Positions 61,870 to 64,000 of a stretch of 64,000 nucleotides of DNA are shown piece by piece. Positions within the stretch are counted from its first letter, which is position 1. The number at the start of each line of letters is the position of its first letter. The notes beneath the pieces are model-generated. The model was not told where the DNA came from. It was given only the letters and a program-made list of their open reading frames with translations, and searched no databases. The DNA comes from Microcoleus sp. AS-A8 (GTDB lineage Bacteria; Cyanobacteriota; Cyanobacteriia; Cyanobacteriales; Coleofasciculaceae): positions 62,001 through 126,000 of the forward strand of contig JAMPKV010000013.1 in NCBI GenBank assembly GCA_039962225.1. The letters are read 5' to 3'. The translations under genes were made by a program, and so were the position numbers.

Positions 61870-63990
61870 ATGAGCTACTGCCTGAATCCTGATTGCCAGA
61901 AGCCTCATAATCCCAGTGATGGTAGGTTTTGCCTAAGGTGTGGGACAAAGTTACTATTAGGCGATCGCTATCGATCCATCGAAGTGATGGGTCAAGGACG
62001 CTTTGGCAGAACGTTATTAGCTTTGGATGAATGCAAACCATCCAAACCGAACTGCATCGTTAAGCAGTTTTTCTCCCAAGCACAGGGGACTGACAACCCA
62101 GAAGAAGCGGCGCAGTTATTTGAACAAAAAGCTGTACGGTTGGAAGAATTAGGCACCCATCCTCAGATTCCTGAATTACTCGCCCATTTCACCCAAAATC
62201 AGTATCACTATTTAGTCCAAGACTTTATCGATGGGCAAAATTTAGCCCAAGACCTAGAATCTCATGGAGCTTTCAATGAATTCCAGATTCGGGAATTATT
62301 AAGAGACATACTGCCAGTCTTACAGTTTATCCATGAAAGAAACGTGATTCACCGAGATATTAAACCCAAAAATATTATTCGGCGTATCACATCAAGCATC
62401 CAGACCCCTGCCGGCGGTATCTCCTCCGAGCTAGCAGAGATAGGGGGAACAATAGCGAATCCACTGGTTCTCGTCGATTTCGGAGCCGCTAAATTTGCCA
62501 CAGACACTCTTTTGCCACCCACAGGCACCGTCATTGGCACCTCTGGATTTGTTGCTCCAGAACAAGCTCTGGGCAAAGGCACATTTGCCAGTGACATTTA
62601 CAGTTTAGGTGTCACCTGTATCCATCTGCTGACTCAAAAAGGCCCGTTTGAGTTGTACTCAGTCAGTGAAGGCGGTTGGGTTTGGCGAGAGCATGTGAGC
62701 AATCCCGTCACTCCGGGGTTAGGGCGAATCCTCGATAAGATGTTGGAAAATGCCACAAAGCGACGTTATCAGAATGCAGGGGATGTTCTCGATGACTTGA
62801 ATCTTTTGGAGAGTGCATCCGCCGCCGCCACAATTTCTATAACACCGTCAAAATCGAGTTCCCAACTCAAGTCATCCGTTCCAGTTCAAACCGAACCATT
62901 GGTTGCAACGGAACCTGAGTTACAAGTTCCATCTGAACCTGAGCCATCGGTTGCAACAGAACCTGAGCCATCGGTTGCAACAGAACCTGAGCCATCGGTT
63001 GCAACGGAATCTGAGCCAAAGCCTCTAGCTATAGCCGAGCCAGCCTCGATACCTGTATTTCAGAATTGGAAGTGCGTCCAGACTCTCACTGGACATTCCG
63101 ATGGAGGTTTAGATTGGTACGCAGGGGTGACATGCATCGCCTTCAGCCCTAATCAGGAATGGATTGTGAGTGGCAGTGAAGACCACACTATTAAGGTATG
63201 GGAACTCAGTACTGGCAAAGATATTCACACCCTTGCTGGACATGCCGGGTTTTTTGTGAGGTCAGTCGCAATCAGGCCCGATGGAGAGCTCTTAGCAAGT
63301 GCCGGTGACGACATTATCAAGTTATGGGACTTGAAAACAGGGGAAGAAATTCGTACCCTGTCGGGGCATTCATCCATCATTCAGCGCCTTGTTTTCAGTC
63401 CGGATGGAAAGGTGCTCATTAGTGCTGGGAATGACAAAACGATTAAGATATGGAACCCGGACACTGGGGAAGTCATGCGAACGCTAGGTGGGAACCACTT
63501 AATTGAAGCACTTAGCATCAGCCCAGATGGACAAACCATCGCGAGTGCGGATGGAAATCTTAAAGCTAAGGTGTTTAAGGTCAAGTTGTGGAACTTCAAT
63601 ACCGGAGAAGAAATCCGCACGTTTTCTGGGCATTCTAACACCATTCGTGGTATTGCTTTCAGCCCGGACGGGCAACTCCTCGCCTCCGGCAGTTGTGATA
63701 AAACCATCAAGATTTGGCAGGTGGAGACGGGGGAATTGCTTTATACGCTCACGGGTCATTCGGGTTGGTTTGCCGCAGTGAATTCTGTTGCCTTTAGTCC
63801 TGATGGAAAAATTCTCGCGAGTGGTAGTGATGACAAAACCATTAAACTCTGGAATCCCGCAACCGGAAAAACAATACTGACTCTTTCGGGGCATTCTAAG
63901 GGTGTGAATTCAGTTGCCTTTAGTGCAGACGGGCGAACCCTAGCGAGTGGCAGTGGGGACAAAACAGTGAAGATTTGGCGGTGTGATTGA
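61870..63990 (+). CDS. Ser/Thr protein kinase with WD40 propeller
   Basis: A 706-residue Hanks-type kinase. A zinc ribbon opens it (CLNPDC and FCLRCG). The kinase domain spans about residues 30-310: VMGQGRFGRTLLAL, Lys in NCIVKQFF, catalytic loop VIHRDIKPKNII, DFG in LVDFGAAKF, and APEQALGKG. A 24-base-repeat Glu-Pro-Ser linker follows at about 355-385. Seven WD40 repeats from about residue 400 to the end (GHSDGG, GHAGFF, GHSSII, GNHLIE, GHSNTI, GHSGWF, GHSKGV) should close a full propeller for protein binding. Residues about 172-198 in the kinase, between NIIRR and LVLVDFG, are an unusual insertion. ATG start; intracellular, substrates unknown. Confidence 0.94.
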   Translation: MSYCLNPDCQKPHNPSDGRFCLRCGTKLLLGDRYRSIEVMGQGRFGRTLLALDECKPSKPNCIVKQFFSQAQGTDNPEEAAQLFEQKAVRLEELGTHPQIPELLAHFTQNQYHYLVQDFIDGQNLAQDLESHGAFNEFQIRELLRDILPVLQFIHERNVIHRDIKPKNIIRRITSSIQTPAGGISSELAEIGGTIANPLVLVDFGAAKFATDTLLPPTGTVIGTSGFVAPEQALGKGTFASDIYSLGVTCIHLLTQKGPFELYSVSEGGWVWREHVSNPVTPGLGRILDKMLENATKRRYQNAGDVLDDLNLLESASAAATISITPSKSSSQLKSSVPVQTEPLVATEPELQVPSEPEPSVATEPEPSVATEPEPSVATESEPKPLAIAEPASIPVFQNWKCVQTLTGHSDGGLDWYAGVTCIAFSPNQEWIVSGSEDHTIKVWELSTGKDIHTLAGHAGFFVRSVAIRPDGELLASAGDDIIKLWDLKTGEEIRTLSGHSSIIQRLVFSPDGKVLISAGNDKTIKIWNPDTGEVMRTLGGNHLIEALSISPDGQTIASADGNLKAKVFKVKLWNFNTGEEIRTFSGHSNTIRGIAFSPDGQLLASGSCDKTIKIWQVETGELLYTLTGHSGWFAAVNSVAFSPDGKILASGSDDKTIKLWNPATGKTILTLSGHSKGVNSVAFSADGRTLASGSGDKTVKIWRCD
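62383..62465 (+). repeat. Candidate repeat insertion inside the kinase domain
   Basis: Between the catalytic loop and the DFG motif lie about 27 extra codons (SSIQTPAGGISSELAEIGG core). The DNA has TATCTC and GAGATA as inverted ends around CTCCGAGCTAGCA. It looks like another in-frame palindromic repeat, but I do not recognise the family. Confidence 0.4.
62941..63012 (+). repeat. 24-base tandem repeat encoding EPSVATEP
   Basis: Three adjacent 24-base units starting GAGCCATCGGTTGCAAC encode EPSVATEP-type octapeptides in the linker between kinase and WD40 propeller. A more diverged unit precedes them. Confidence 0.92.
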
Positions 63991-64000
63991 TGCCCAGAAG

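Overview
The window looks like the chromosome of a filamentous, motile cyanobacterium of the Microcoleus/Coleofasciculus type. The evidence is the frequent HIP1 octamer GCGATCGC, a primary sigma factor whose sequence matches cyanobacterial SigA, a high-light-inducible (Hli) gene, Ycf35, a Pix/Pil-type taxis cluster with a PATAN-domain regulator, several large multidomain signalling proteins, and many cyanobacterial short tandem or palindromic repeats. The species is inference; no rRNA or tRNA gene was seen.

Layout. Bases 1-1354 hold a convergent type II restriction-modification pair: the end of a DNA methyltransferase and a BamHI-family endonuclease. A Uma2 remnant and a receiver protein without its phosphoacceptor Asp follow. 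Bases 2.6-5.2 kb carry an EI24-type membrane protein, a Nudix-fold protein and a Tas-like aldo/keto reductase. Bases 5.6-9.3 kb encode a secreted two-partner-secretion (TPS) protein ending in a CHAT (caspase-like) domain; a larger paralogue lies at 25.3-30.6 kb. Between them a six-gene minus-strand taxis cluster (9.4-20.1 kb) encodes, in transcription order, PATAN-receiver, CheY, CheW/PixI, chemoreceptor, hybrid CheA and a second CheW. An XPB-like helicase and an RTX serralysin-like protease lie between the cluster and the second CHAT gene.

From 30.8 to 42 kb come mostly single genes: a Trp/Ala-rich membrane protein, a pentapeptide-repeat protein, an orphan osmolyte-type ABC permease, a GNAT acetyltransferase, MiaE, a metallophosphatase, an M48 peptidase, a DUF4330 protein, a hydrolase-fold protein lacking the usual His, conserved hypotheticals, a lipoprotein and a polysaccharide deacetylase. 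From 42.9 kb: sigA, a 50-residue Hli gene, a GH15/phosphorylase-kinase-like protein, Ycf35, a PAS-GAF-GGDEF diguanylate cyclase, a thermonuclease-like lipoprotein, an 1825-residue kinase-ATPase-GAF-adenylate cyclase fusion, a LapA-domain protein, a phosphohexomutase, a coiled-coil protein and a Ser/Thr kinase with a seven-repeat WD40 propeller.

Themes: signalling and surface biology dominate (taxis, c-di-GMP, cAMP, Ser/Thr kinases, TPS-CHAT and RTX exoproteins). Repeats are active: three large ORFs carry in-frame repeat-like insertions, and several proteins have long tandem-repeat linkers. No complete insertion sequence, CRISPR array or prophage was found.
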